This document shows, one piece after another, positions 10,561 through 25,400 of a DNA stretch of 64,000 nucleotides. The notes beneath the pieces are model-generated. The model saw only the letters and a program-made list of their open reading frames with translations. It made no database searches and had not been told where the DNA came from. Both the position numbers and the translations under genes were made by a program. Numbering within the stretch: the stretch's first letter is position 1; each line of letters starts with the position of its first letter. This stretch comes from Acanthochromis polyacanthus (taxonomy: Eukaryota > Chordata > Actinopteri > Pomacentridae): the NCBI RefSeq assembly GCF_021347895.1, contig NC_067126.1:34918482-34982481 (forward strand). The letters run 5' to 3'.

Positions 10561-12706
10561 AAGCCGGAGTTGGATTCCTGAAACCACCAATAATCATCTA
10601 TTGTGACAGCGCTGAGTCTGTTTACCCGTCAAGTGCCCAATGCTTGGAAGTGGCGCAATTCTTTGCATCTAAAAATATAAAAGTGCTGTGTTGCTCATTA
10701 TATCAAACACAGAGCTCCCAGTGATGTTTTTCAAATGTTGGTTGTGTTTGCCACACGTTACAAGAGTGTGTAAAGCTCAGTGGACGAACATAGCACAAGA
10801 TTTCTGGAGAATTTAGAACTTCGTACTGTTTCAGCATCTACAAATCAAACCATCTCCAGCATCCGACAGAAACTACTTCAACTGTAACTCTTTTAATAAT
10901 GAATTATAAAGGTCTGAATAATGAAGAATCTATTGGTACTGTCTCTACTCATAACAAGCATTTGTTTTGAGCATCATTTTATGTCCTGCTACACGTGCAG
11001 TGCAGATAGTCGGCGTGGATGTCTGAGGAGTCCATGTGGACCCTCATGGCCTTGGGTACAGGACAAAACTTACATCACATGTACACTTGTGGAGCCAGAA
11101 CATGAATTGGCCTTGACACTGGTCCAATCCAGTCCAGTCCTGTTAAATCACATGGGTCTATGCTGTATATCTGTTTCTATTTATTTATGCAGTCTTATAA
11201 GTGTCCAAATATCGTTGCAGGAATTGAAACTCAGTCCCTCCTTGCAGTATGCCTTTTTTTCACTTTTCCGTTCTCCATCAGATTTGATTGATGTTGTCAA
11301 CATTTTTAGCCAAACAAAACACAACAAAACCAGACAACCACTGTAGGAGATGAGAACATTCCTCACAAGATGACACCCCCATCACAACATACATCACGGC
11401 ATGACACCAACTCCGCACTGTTGTTAGTATCATTATTTTAGCAACGTGAGTCCAAAATAGAGGTTTTCAGAGTTTAGACATTAACTTTTTTCCTCCAGAA
11501 TCACTGACATTTCCTTTAGGCAGAAGTTGCATTGATTTCATGTGTCCTCAGACAGAAAACAAAGCTGTTTTTTTCTTTGCTGTTCTATAAGTGCAGTCTG
11601 TAAGTGTTAATCCCAAATGGTCCACATTACAAATGCTAGCTAGAGGCTAAGTAGGAATTTATGCGCTAACCTTGTGTGTGTCCGTCTAGCAGTTCAGCCT
11701 TTGGATGAATGCATTTCCTTCTGTTATTTCCCTCCAGTTTCTACTTTTTAAAAAAATCTCACCTTTATGTGCTTGCAAAACCACTTCATAAAGCTCTTGG
11801 ATATGCATAAATGTTTACATCCCAACCCTAACTCAAATCGCAACCCCAGGCTAATTATTAAAAGTAAAATTTAATGATTTCCTCTGTCTGGACTTTCCTC
11901 ACGCTGTGACTGCTGATTTATTTCCAACAAAAATGAGTAATGCAAACAATCACACGGAAAAGCAATTTCCCAGTGCTTGCTGGTGTTTTTAGTACTCTGT
12001 GTCCTTCATTATTCTTCTCCTTATGCGCAGTTTAATACTATAAATCAGGGAAATCTCACAGAGCACAGCACTGCAAAATTAAATTTAAGGAAAAGTATCA
12101 GAGACTCAGTGATCCCACATTCCTGCGACTCAACAGGAAGCTGGAACACATTTTCTGGATTTATTGTTCTGGCACATGAGCGTCACTGGCATACGAGGAA
12201 AGAGAAACAAACAATATGTTCTGCACTTACTGTGTGTTTGTGTGTGCGTCACATTCTCTAACAGTGTTTGCATACATGACTTTTTGCTAAAGATAAGGTA
12301 GAAGCTGAAGATGAACATGTTGTGCAAAGCCCATGATGTAATGTATCCATTTGGCTGCTTCAGTTATTGAAAACAGAAAGATAGCCAAATTACTAATGCT
12401 GACTCAAATAAGCTAAAATGCAAAAAACACATGCATTTGAAAGACAAATTAGTTAATTCTTTCATTATATAGCAATATTGTGGTACTGTGAAAAAACAGC
12501 CCTAAAACCCTTGCCTTTCATTGGGACAAAAGGCAAAGCTATCGAGCCACAAAAACTACAAGAGAGGAGGTCAGGTTGGACGTTTGGGTCAACAAAGCGC
12601 TGAGCTTTAGACTGAAACCGTTTCAAACAAAAGTCAGGATTTCCTTTAATAATGGCCATTCCATAACTCTGTTCAAGTCTTTCCTGTTGAAACCATGTCA
12701 ACGAAT
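10561..12706. other. intergenic, one doubtful open frame
   Basis: The only frame of note is 10921-11346 (141 codons, ATG start). Its first 22 or so residues look like a signal peptide and are followed by CYTC, but no further domain follows. No splice or promoter context supports it, so it is not called as a gene. Confidence 0.4.
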
Positions 12707-12710
12707 ACCT

Positions 12711-13453
12711 GGGTCAACATATGATTGTGGGACTTTTTGTATCATAGTTGACATTCTGCTGTTTTCAGGCCTAAAATCAACATGGCCGCCTATAACCAAA
12801 CACCACATGGCGCTTTTACACAAAGATTCTTCTAAATTATTATATATACAATTGAGTAAGACTGAAAGTTATTAATAAAGATATTGTAGTAAACCTGTTG
12901 ACATGCCATAAATCCACACTTGACTCATACACTACTTTATATTAAATAAGTCAGAAAGCCGTAGAGTCTGGCCAGTCTTTTCTTCAGGAGGAAATGACAT
13001 CATGTGGAGCAGGTCAGGTGATCTGGAATTAACACACTTCCTTGAGAGGTGTTTTTGTAATGGAGAACTTAGTTAAAAGTGATTCCTCGGACAGAGATAC
13101 AATTTGTTGTTTTCCATCTAAAATTTGATATATTGCAAAAAAAGGAATATCTGTCATGATTATCTCAACTTAATAAAAACACAATCAAAACTATTTTTGA
13201 AAAAGCCCATTTTATTATTGTTTAGCTAATTAGAAGGTGGTTGTTATTAAATTGAGATGGTTATTTGACATTTTAGTGACATCCAGTCATTGTTTTATTA
13301 ATGTGATTGTTTCAGTAATAATTAATTATGGAATTTGCAAAGGCATGATCATAATGAACATTAAAAAAAAGTAGTTTACTTTCTACTTTTAGTAAAAATG
13401 TATGCAAGATATATCCCATGGGCTTTAAAAGTCCCTCAATTATAGATTGACCC
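12711..13453 (+). mobile_element. GGGTCAAT-ended non-autonomous transposon, copy A
   Basis: It begins GGGTCAACATATGATTGTGG and ends in TCCCTCAATTATAGATTGACCC, giving imperfect terminal inverted repeats of about 28 bp. ACCT lies directly outside both ends (12707-12710 and 13454-13457), a possible 4-bp target duplication. The interior has an AGGAGGAAATGACATCATG block and no usable frame. Four more copies or parts are in the window. The superfamily is not assigned. Confidence 0.75.
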
Positions 13454-13457
13454 ACCT

Positions 13458-14955
13458 ATCATTTTAGCCCAATCCCGTATTCTTAAGCTAATTAAGTTGT
13501 ATTTGTAGTAAAAAAAACAACAACAAACAAACAGAGGGGCAAGATACTTGTGCTGTAGGGGCACTAATTCAGGAAAACCCCAGATGAGGTTGTTTTCAGA
13601 GGATAAAGACAATCTACAGTACTGCAGAACTTGTTGGTTGTTGTGTCTGTTCACATGGTCTTTTGTTTACAGAAGAAATTTCCTGTTTCAAGAACGCACC
13701 ACATCGTAGCTCATCCTACAAATCATGAGGAGTGACCTCTTGACATCAGCTCTGGCTTTCCTTTCTCGGCTCTGGCGCAAAACTAGAATCCCGCCCCTTC
13801 CCCTCCCTTCACCCCTTCAGTCTGGAAGCGCTCACATGGCCAGAGCAGGCGAACACACAGATGTCCTCAGCGTCAGTTCTGCCCATCAGACACCCTCCTT
13901 CACCCAGCTTAGGTCTCTTAATCCTCATTTAGCTGCTCTTTTCTCTGGCAGACTTGGCTCAAACTCCTCTCCGCTGAATCAAAAACACATTTTCGCTGAA
14001 CCTGGCCAACGGCTCCGAAGCTGCACAAGGAGATGATTGAGATCAGGTGGAAGAAATTAAGTAAAGCAAATGAAGAAATGGCCTAAGTGAGTTAAAATGC
14101 AACACTTTTGGGGTAAACAAAAGAAAGGGAGTGCAGACGGGTGCAGACAAGCTGCAGAAATATGTGCATGGATGAGCAACTGACATCCAGTGTCTAATCA
14201 ATCAGCACCGGATAGCTGCTTCCTTAAACAATAATCATCCACTAATTTTGCTCTCAAGCCCTTCTGCACATTGACGCAATTCCATTTCTCTCCTTTCTCT
14301 CCTTCCACTGGTGAGTTAAGGACCGTTATCCGGCTTTAGGGGCCAGCTGAGAGGCCATATGGACGTTTAGCAAAAAGATCAGGAGCACAAGATGCAACAC
14401 CACCTGGAGGGATAAAACTTGCAACTTTCTTTCCATCTGGACTGTTGCAATGTCACTTCCACATCCGAACTGATTATTCGTCTCCTCAGTAAATAACTTA
14501 TGACAGAGACGGCACGTATTTTAGCCGTGTAGTCTTTGATCTGGGCTGAAATAGCTCAAAAATTAGTGAAATGTTGCACAGGTATTTGTTGACCCCAGAG
14601 GATAAACCCTGTTAATTTTTCTTTCCGTCAGATTTTTGACATCTGTTGTTCTATTGCCTCAGCAGCAGTTTTCATTGGTGCAGCTAAATGCTAAGCTAAA
14701 ACAGTGAACAGCACGCACATGGCAGGCTTTAGTTTTATTTGCTCACATGAAGTTGTTTTCAAACCCAAATACTCTCACACTTTCATCCCCTTATCCCCTT
14801 CTGCCTCCCGCAGTGTGGTGGAGCTTTGATGGCTTTATTTGTCTTATACATGATTTTAATCAGGTCGTGTCTTTCTACCGATTTTCCACTGCCCCATATA
14901 TCAAATCCATTTCATCATGAGCAGCACAATTCAGTAAATCCTGTTAGTCCAGATT
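13458..14955. other. intergenic, nothing recognised
   Basis: No gene, RNA or clear transposon is seen. Open frames such as 13725-14036 have no recognisable domains. Confidence 0.4.
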
Positions 14956-14958
14956 GTT

Positions 14959-16965
<2,007 letters not shown>

Positions 16966-16969
16966 CAAG

Positions 16970-17440
16970 AAATGACAGACTGTAAACAAAGACGGACAAA
17001 CTATCTGTGACACCAACAACAGGTTTCCTGAAAAGCGGTTTTGAGGCTCAAAGTGATGGCTTCAGCCATCGCCATCACAGTGATTCCTTCTAACTCACAG
17101 CTTAATCCAAAAATTACCAAAGAGGTGGAGCCCAGTGGAGCTGAGAAGGACCATGCAGACATCTCTGAATCCTAAACTGTCCTATATTTGTATCTGCCAT
17201 TCATTCAGTTATTCATAACTTTAAGCCGTTTTACAATTTTAACTGGTCATGTATATAAAAACTCACTCACTCTACAGTTATCGTAAATACAGAACTTGGT
17301 TAAAGAGACCAAAACATTTTCTTGTTTCAAGCTGTAAACATGTTTATTTCTGCTGTAAAGTTAGGTATTTTAACATGGGCGTCGATGGAGAGTGATTCAC
17401 TTTTGAAGCCAGCTTCTAGTGGCCATTTGAAGGAACTGCA
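16970..17440. repeat. dispersed repeat related to 5808-6775
   Basis: The head AGACTGTAAACAAAGACGGAC matches the AGACTGTATATAAAGATGGACG head at 5815. The tail (CATGGGCGTCGATGGAGAG, then TGAAGCCAGCTTC, AGTGGCCATTTGA, GGAACTGCAG) is the usual end of this teleost repeat. No coding frame. Confidence 0.55.
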
Positions 17441-19910
17441 GGTGTATGAATTAGCACAAAGGTTGCTGGTTGAACTAAATAATTAATTGAAATATTTTCA
17501 AAAATGCAGTTTAGCAAAGTACCGAAATGCTCCTGGCTGTCAAAGTCATATTCTCCAGAGATATGGGACGATGCTTGTTTAGCACAAACAGCAAAAATCA
17601 CACGTTTTAGAATTTTTTAATGGAAAATAAAAGCAAATAGAACAACTGCACTATCATATCACAATATCTGTTAACACAATTGCAATCATATTGTTATTTA
17701 TGTTTTATTTTTTTGCTTATCATTTCAGAACAACACGCTGATAAGGAAATGAATAGCTACTCATGAGATCATATCAGCAACCTAAGTGGTAGGTGGAGTT
17801 TGTCAGTGACAACAAAGCCACAGTGGTGCTTTCCAGCTTTATTCAGCCTCAATGCTAAGCTAAGTTAGCCTCCTGCAGGAGCTTTATTATTACCATAACT
17901 GACCTGCATACTGTATCTTACCATCAGTCAGTAGTAAATTTACCAAAATGTGGAAGTAACTTTTTAACAAACGGCTATAAATACACGGTTTAACTAAAGC
18001 TTCTACTTAAATCCCGACTACAAAGCTAGCAGTGGAGGAAACAGCACAGGCATTTCACCTCATATGACTCCTGCATGGCCTGAGAGTGAACATTATTCAC
18101 ACTCAAAATGTGCCTGATGGTGAGTCTTTCTCTTCTCTTTTCATACTAATTTGTTTTCACTTCTCAAACCTGATCTCACAACAACATTCACTTCTGTTAA
18201 AAGCATTTTGTGACATTTTTCCAACACTTCTTCTGGTAGGTGCTGTTTATGATTTCTGGCAACCAGCGAACCTGTTTTGAGTGTAAATTGAAGAAAACGA
18301 GGGTGATCCACTCTCATGTTCCTGAGTGGAAATGTTTCAAAATCACATCAATCAAATATTTCCTGGCACCTCCGGGGCCTGTAGCATTAAACTACCATTG
18401 TGAGAAAGCATCCAGCTGATTACCATAATGTGTTTTCTACAGAGTAAATCACAGCCGGTTGGGAAATATTTCACAACCTTGTGATACTGAGCTCTGACAA
18501 ACATGGGGTGATTTCCAGTTTAAACTGAAGAACACGTTCTTACAAATAAGCTTTGATTAATGACTTATTGTCGCAGATAGACATAATTTATATGGGAATT
18601 TAAACCACAAGCCCTAAAAGCTGGGAGCAAAGTGTGCTTATGCGTCAGTGAGAGTATTCTGTGAATTCTGTGCGGCCTTCATCACTGAAACTGTTTGTTT
18701 GAGGAGAGTCGGTGCTGGACCTCCGAGATGATAGCTTGACGCACAAGCTCACGAGGACAACCTCTGCCTGCCAAAGTCAGCAAGCACAGACAGACCAGCG
18801 TTAATTACCAAAAAAGAATGGAAGCCCTGTGCTCCGCAGGGCACAATGACACCAAATGATCAGACAAAGAGGCTTTTCACAGAGTGTGGAAGTTTGAAAA
18901 AGCAGGGAGGAAAACAAACAGAAGTGGGTCGAGGTCAGTGATCAGAACATTAAACCCGAACGTGTGAGTTGCCGTGTGTTTAACAAATACACAATAAGAA
19001 TAAGCTTCATAAAAACTGTTGCTTTTCCACGTCAAATCAGAAAAGAAGCAGGAAAGAATAAGAACTGGACATATCGCCACGTAGCCTCACAGCGGAGTGC
19101 AACTAAACTGGTTTTGCCGCTTCTTGAGAGTTTTTGTTTGCTAATGTATATAGTGTGAGTGTGGTGTATAGGCTGCAGATTGTTTCTGAGGATTGTTTTT
19201 TGTCAGGGGTTCGACATGGATGCAGAAGGCAGCTATTTAGAGCTACTGGAGGGAGCAGAAGGGGAGTGACCTGAGAGAAATCGCAAACAATCAGAACAGA
19301 AACATTCAAGGCAACAGCACCTGACTGGAACTATCTGTCCATGTACATATTTGAAGTATTATTTTTTGAAGTGTGTAATCATGAATTAAAGGTGCTTATT
19401 AACCATTGTGCTCATTTGCGTATTGCTGTAAGTGAATTCTTTTTCACATAGCTTTTATGTTGACATTTCATTTGCAATCAAGTGTATATATGAGTGTGAA
19501 TTGACTCATTTTTGTCCATCAAACTTCTTTTCTTCTCTTGTTTATCGATCTTTTTGTCATCTTACTATTATTATTGATTTTAAAATTCATTTTCTGTTTA
19601 TACAGGCCCTATACCATACCTTCACCTGACACTATAACGACAGCAGGTAGCATAAAAGCTATTATCTGTGAAATAACAATATATGGATGCATCCTCATGA
19701 CTTTTTATCAATTCTTCAGAAAATCTTGATAACTAGCAGATGAACTAGACATTTATGTTTCCCACAAGACGATGCCATGATTTGAATTAAAGTTTACACC
19801 TTTCTCGTTGTCAAGATTTCAGTTCTCACAACATTTTACATTTTCACCATTTGCTTGCAAAACAAATGACAATCCCATCAATGCCAGCTGCACCTTATGT
19901 TTTAGGGTAT
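17441..19910. other. intergenic, no supported gene
   Basis: A decayed repeat with ATGCTAAGCTAAGTTAGCC lies near 17850-17868. The rest shows no gene, RNA or transposon that I can support. Confidence 0.35.
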
Positions 19911-19914
19911 TTAG

Positions 19915-20030
19915 CAAATGTTAGCATGCTAGCACGCTAAAGTGCAAACTCGATATCTGCTCAGTGTTAGCGTGTTAGCGTTTTACTGCATGTACCTGAA
20001 GGCATCATTGTGACCAAATACAATCTCAAA
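19915..20030. repeat. dispersed repeat with TTAGCATGCTAGC core
   Basis: ATGTTAGCATGCTAGCACGC, then GTTAGCGTGTTAGCG and CATTGTGACCA. It belongs to the family seen at 890, 47500 and 50480. Confidence 0.5.
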
Positions 20031-20084
20031 GTTTCTTGAGACCGGGTTGCATTTTCACAATAATATGTTCCCTACAAAGTTATT

Positions 20085-20330
20085 TAACACATTTATGGCT
20101 TATAAATATTGCACCATAACATTGAAACCACCTACCTAATATTGTGTAGGTCCTCCTAGTGCTGCCAAATTACCTCTGAATTGTGGGACATGGAACCTCT
20201 GGGGGTGTTTTGTGGGTTTGGTGCCTCCAAAGATCAGATTCAGATGTGGGAAATGCAGCTCTTGGTCTTGTTTCTCTAGCCTTCCTGGGCAATATCTGCA
20301 GTACATTGCGATGTATTGCCCGGTTGGAGA
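20085..20330. repeat. fragment of a dispersed teleost repeat
   Basis: ACCACCTACCTAATATTGTG, then TAGGTCCTCCTAGTGCTGCC and a GGACATGGAACC block match, in order, a repeat I recognise from many teleost genomes (cattaaaaccacctgcctaatattgtgtagg). The class is uncertain and no coding frame remains. Confidence 0.5.
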
Positions 20331-22195
20331 GCACTGAAACAAACAAACAAAAAACGGTTGTGTTTTTTGTTCAATACTGATGAGTACAGACAATTAAAAT
20401 GCACTGAAAGCAAAACAAATTACCTGTTTTATTCCCTAACAAGTGATGCTCAAAAGGGAGCCATTTGAAGCAGCTGAAAATAGCAGACTAAAACTACCCC
20501 GTTCTGAATTATGTGCACTGACACATATTGATTGCTGCTTTGTGCCATTACCTGTGTTCTCGTCTGTTTCTGTATGTGAGCTGTCTGAATAAGAGAGCAC
20601 AAATATAGCAGCCTGGACAGTGAAACATTTAGAGGTAATTCAGCTGAGAGCCAGAGTGACTTTATGGAGAGGAAGGTCAGGATCAGCAGATGTTTCTGTG
20701 TCACACTTTGGGCTGTGATGTGCGACACTGGAGTCTGGTGAGAGGTCTTTACGAGGACAGTTTAGAGTAGAAAAAGAGAGCAATGATTGTGCAGCCGGAT
20801 GCTCTGTGGTTAATGTGAAAATCCAGCTCTGGCCCACAATGTTTCAGTGTCTTGAAGCACGGGATTTGTTTTCTCCCACAGTGTCAGGTTTAATCTTGTT
20901 TTGTCGACGCACATCTCACCATCAAAGGATTTTCTGCTGTCTTGTGATCCTTGAAGCCCAAATGGGCTCTGATAGCTATTGTTTAAAGACAGCAGCCAGG
21001 GGATAACTGAATTTTATTAGATCTGGTAACCAGGCGTAATTACATGACCCCAGATTAACAGAAGTGATTGTTTGATCCCCACTTTGAACAACACGTTTCA
21101 TTCTCTTTGAAGCTGCTGTTATTCTCAGTCATCCACACAGCGGTTAGTTAGCGTACTAGTGAGAAACCTAAATACTTCAGCATGCAAAGTCGACGGGTCG
21201 AAGACGTGACTCATCTCATCCTGTCATACACCCTCTGTTTACTGTCAGCCTGAAAAATTTAAGTAAGTGCTAAAAGGGGCTTGAGTTGATCTTTGTGCTC
21301 CCATGTTTGATTAAAGGGCATCAGAAGCACATAGAAAAAAAAAAACACACCCTGCCTTTGTGGGAGCACATTGTGAAGAGGAACATGCCTGAATAGACCC
21401 TTTTTGTTTTTAGTAAACACTGATAACTCTTGACGACAAAACCACGTCTGCTCAACCACACACACGTGTATTTCTTTGCGGATATTGTGCACGTGACTGA
21501 TAGCAGGATTTGCTGTATTATCTCGTCTGCACACATAGGAAGTACTTGAACCTTTGTGGCATCACCGTCAGCGGTTTACAACACAGTGTCAGCAATTTAT
21601 CTCCGTGAGCACACGTAAAAAGCCTGCAGATTAAAAAACAACATGTGTGGAGTGCCGCAAAAAGCATAAGGAGCCCTGCAGATGTGTTTCTGTGCGTGAG
21701 AAACGGAGACAGAATCGAGGCCGACACACTCAGAGCAGACGGCACTCGTGTCATTTCCAGGAATGAGAAGTTGTGAGGCTGATTTCGGTCGAATGTGATT
21801 TGGCTCAAGTTCAACACATTTCTCTGCTCTGCTGGATCTGGGTTATCCGTTTCTGTGGAAAATGAGGGGAATAAAATCGCATTATTTGCATACTGTGATT
21901 CAGTAACACAAATTATCATCATCATCGCTGCAGTTGTCATGTGGCCCAGTGTTGATCAAACTGCAACTAGAAAAGCTTTAAAAAAAAAAGTAAAGTGACA
22001 ACAAAGCTGTGTCTAACTTCTACTTAATGCAAAGTAAAGGAGAAACATTCTCAAGCAGCTTTTAAGTCACGATGTTAATAATCATATCTTTTTAGAACAC
22101 TATACAGGGGCGGTATTGTTCATTGTTTTTTCAACATTTATCACATTTTGTTAGTGATATCTGCAAATACACACGATTCTTCCATATTAAGGCTC
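20331..22195. other. intergenic, no supported gene
   Basis: Only short open frames without domains. A short poly-A run lies near 21336. Nothing else is recognised. Confidence 0.35.
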
Positions 22196-22199
22196 CATA

Positions 22200-22310
22200 A
22201 ATGCTGATTATTACATGTGCGATGAGCTGTGTTATATATTTAGAGTATAATAATCTCCAATCTTGTTATACACTGTATAATGACAATAAAGCACATTCTA
22301 TTCTAATTAT
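22200..22310 (+). repeat. possible LINE 3' tail fragment
   Basis: CTGTATAATGACAATAAAGC followed by ATTCTATTCTAAT resembles the 3' end of teleost L2-type retroposons (TGTATAATGACAATAAAGNC plus an ATTCT tail). It is short and approximate. Confidence 0.45.
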
Positions 22311-22405
22311 GTTTAAATCTGGAAAACGATATGAAATTCTAAATGAATACAACAAAAAGGCAAGCTTACAAGGAAAGGCAAGGAGATGAATTATTCAAAA
22401 CATAT

Positions 22406-23095
22406 GGGTCATTATATAACAGACTTTCGAAGTCCATAAGATATATCTTGCATACATTTTTATTAAAAGTTAAAAAAAAAGTTATTTATGTTCACTTTGA
22501 TTATGTCTTTACAAATTCCATAATTATTTATTATGGAAACAATCACTTATTAATAAAAAATGACTGGATATAACTAGAATGTCAACTAAATAATTGTCTG
22601 AATTTAATAACAATCACCTTCTAATTAGCTAAACAATAATAAAATGATTTTATTCAACAATAGTTTTGATTTTGTTTTCAACTAAGTTGAGATAATCATG
22701 ATAGATATTTATTTTTTTGGCAATATGTCAAATTTTATCCCTTTCAACTAAGTTCTCCATTACAAAAACACCTCTCAAGGAAGTGTGTTAATTCCAGATC
22801 ACATGACCTGCTCCACATGATGTCACTTCCTCCTGAAGAAAAGACTCCAAGGCTTTCTGAGTTATTTAATATAAAGTAGTGTGTGAGTGAAGTGTCCACA
22901 GGTTTACTACAATATCTTTAGAAATGATTTTCAATTTCAGTTTTACTCCATTGTATATATAATATTTTGTCAGAATCTTTGTGTAAAAATGCCATGTGGT
23001 GTTTGGTTATAGGCGGCCATGTTGATTTTCAGCGTGAAAACAGCAAAAAAAAAAAAAAGTCAAAATACAAAAAGTCCCACAATTGTATATTGACC
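22406..23095 (-). mobile_element. GGGTCAAT-ended non-autonomous transposon, copy B
   Basis: This is an inverted copy of the element at 12711 and 24420. It starts GGGTCATTATATAAC, contains the reverse complement of the AGGAGGAAATGACATCATG block (about 22815-22835), and ends ACTTTTTG-like in AAAGTCCCACAATTGTATAT then TGACC. With copy C it forms a roughly 690-bp inverted repeat around a 1.3-kb spacer. Confidence 0.75.
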
Positions 23096-24419
23096 TAATA
23101 GATGTTAATGGGTTTCTCAATTGTTAATCTTAATCCCATCTGCTAAGAGTCATAAAGTAAATTATGCAAGCACAACAGCTTTGTTTTTTATTATTATACT
23201 GATAGCAGTGCTGGATCTTGGTGTGACTTTCATTCCCAGAAAAATGCTAATAATAATAATAATCTGCTACTTACTAAGTTTACACTGTCAGAGATCTAAA
23301 TATCCGTTCTTGCATGCAAACTAGCTGCTGATAATGAGAGGAGCTGTGTGTGACTTTTGCAGAACTTATTGGGGATTTTTCTGTCTTAAAGCCATTTTAC
23401 CAGGCAAGATGAGGAATAAACAAAACAGTCCTGGTCATTAGAACAACAGCTAGAGCACAGGTTATACTCTGCTAGTTAAAGCTGGTGTGTCTGTGTGTGC
23501 TTTCTGCTGTTGCTGGGCAAACTTCCTCTCATTATCAAGCAGCCAAACTGAGGACGTGTACATGATAACCAAAGTTAGAAGAAGATGATTGCACCGTTTG
23601 GCTTGCAGAGTAAAGAAGAGCAAATAAAAGTAGATCACAAAAACATAATGTAACAATGCATAGCGTGCACAGAACAAAAGTCAGCGCAAATACCAAACAT
23701 CAGACTGAGTGGAGACAGATTCTGCCCTCCCACAGCCTGAAATGTTAAAGGAATGCAAATCACATGCAAAATGTCTCAGCTGAAAGGTCACACAATATTT
23801 GGATGCACACTTACAACAAAACCACACAGCCCACTCTGCTCCTCATCTTACTGTGTTCATAGCCAAATGTCTACCTGCTGCCATTTGAATATGTGTCTCA
23901 CTTGCATGCTGCAGTGGTTGTATTTCCTGAGTTTGGGCACAGCAGGCGCAGTTATGTAAACTGTATATACCTGAGTCAGAAGCATGAAGACAAACTAGTT
24001 TCACTGAGAAATGAGTGACATCCTGTAGCATGAGCTCACTTTTCTGGCAGGATTGTCGTCCCCAGTTAAGTGTGAAGCTTCGATTTAGTAGGAATTTAGA
24101 AGTAGTAATTTAAATATAAATGTACACACAATTCAAATTTATTTCTGAAGTTTGTCTTAGGTTAATAAGAGCAGCAGAAGATGTTGTGAAAGTCAGTTAG
24201 ACAGCATTTAAAACGTTATCACCATAAACTAGTAAGGCTGTGGTAAAATCTAAAGTACAAGCAAGAGTGATTAGTATGTTATCTGGGTGAATAAATCTAA
24301 TTTTGATTAGCTTGATTTATTTGGGTATAAAATACATGTTGCCCAACTGTGACTGAACATGAACAAAGCTGCCAATACCTTTCCACTGTCATTGCACTGC
24401 TAAATTCTCTTTATTGTGT
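23096..24419. other. spacer between inverted transposon copies B and C
   Basis: No supported gene. An AATAATAATAATAAT stretch near 23250 is a minor trinucleotide run. Confidence 0.4.
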
Positions 24420-25117
24420 GGGTCAATATGTAATTGTGGGACTTTTTGTATCATAGTTGACATTTTTGCTGTTTTTCAGATCTAAAATCCATAAGGTAAT
24501 ATAAATGAGTAAAGGTCTATAACCAAACACCACATGGCATTTTTACAGAAAGATTCTGACAAAATATTACATATACAACTGAGTAAAATTGAAATTAAAA
24601 GTTATTTCTAAAGATATTGTAAACCTGTTGACTACTTTATATTAAATAACTCAAAGTCTTGGGGTCTGGCCTGTCTTTTCTTCAGGAGGAAATGACATCA
24701 TGTGGAGCAGGTCATGTGATCTGGAATTAACACACTTCCTGGAGAGGTGTTTTTGTAATGGAGAACTTAGTTGAAAGGGATTTAATGTGTTATTTTCCAT
24801 ATAAAATCTGATATATTGCCAAAAAATAAACATCTGTCATATTTATCTCAACTTAATAAAAAGAACACAATCAAAACTATTGTTGAATAAGCTAATTTTA
24901 TTATTGTTTAGCAAATTAGAAGTTGGTTGATAATAAATTGGAACGGTTATTTAGTTGACATTTTTTATTAATAAGTGATTGTTTCCAGAATAAATAATTA
25001 TGGAATTTGTGAAGACATGATCATAATGAACATAAAACACATCTTTTTATTTTTAATAAAATGTATGCAAGATATATCTTATGGACTTCAAAAGTCCCTC
25101 AATCATATAATTGGCCC
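24420..25117 (+). mobile_element. GGGTCAAT-ended non-autonomous transposon, copy C
   Basis: It begins GGGTCAATATGTAATTGTGG and ends AAAAGTCCCTCAATCATATA then ATTGGCCC. The interior matches copies A and B throughout, including the AGGAGGAAATGACATCATG block near 24685. No clear target duplication remains and no transposase frame is present. Confidence 0.75.
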
Positions 25118-25400
25118 TCTTAATTGATTATCTGCATTTGTAACTGCAGCAGCACAATGACAGATTTTTGTCACAGGACTTTATTTTCTGATGTTCTACT
25201 ACATTCATCCTCTTTCTTTGGTGACCCACTAGAGAGCTGTTCTGTATTTAAGGTTCCACATCAACCAGCTATAGTACAATACATGTGCAGCGATGCATCA
25301 ATAATTACCGCTGAAGCAGGACTAATCAATCCTCTAATCAATTGTACAATCACCAGCAGCTGTAGTGCTTTGATAATTGATTGAACACTGGGAGCCAACA

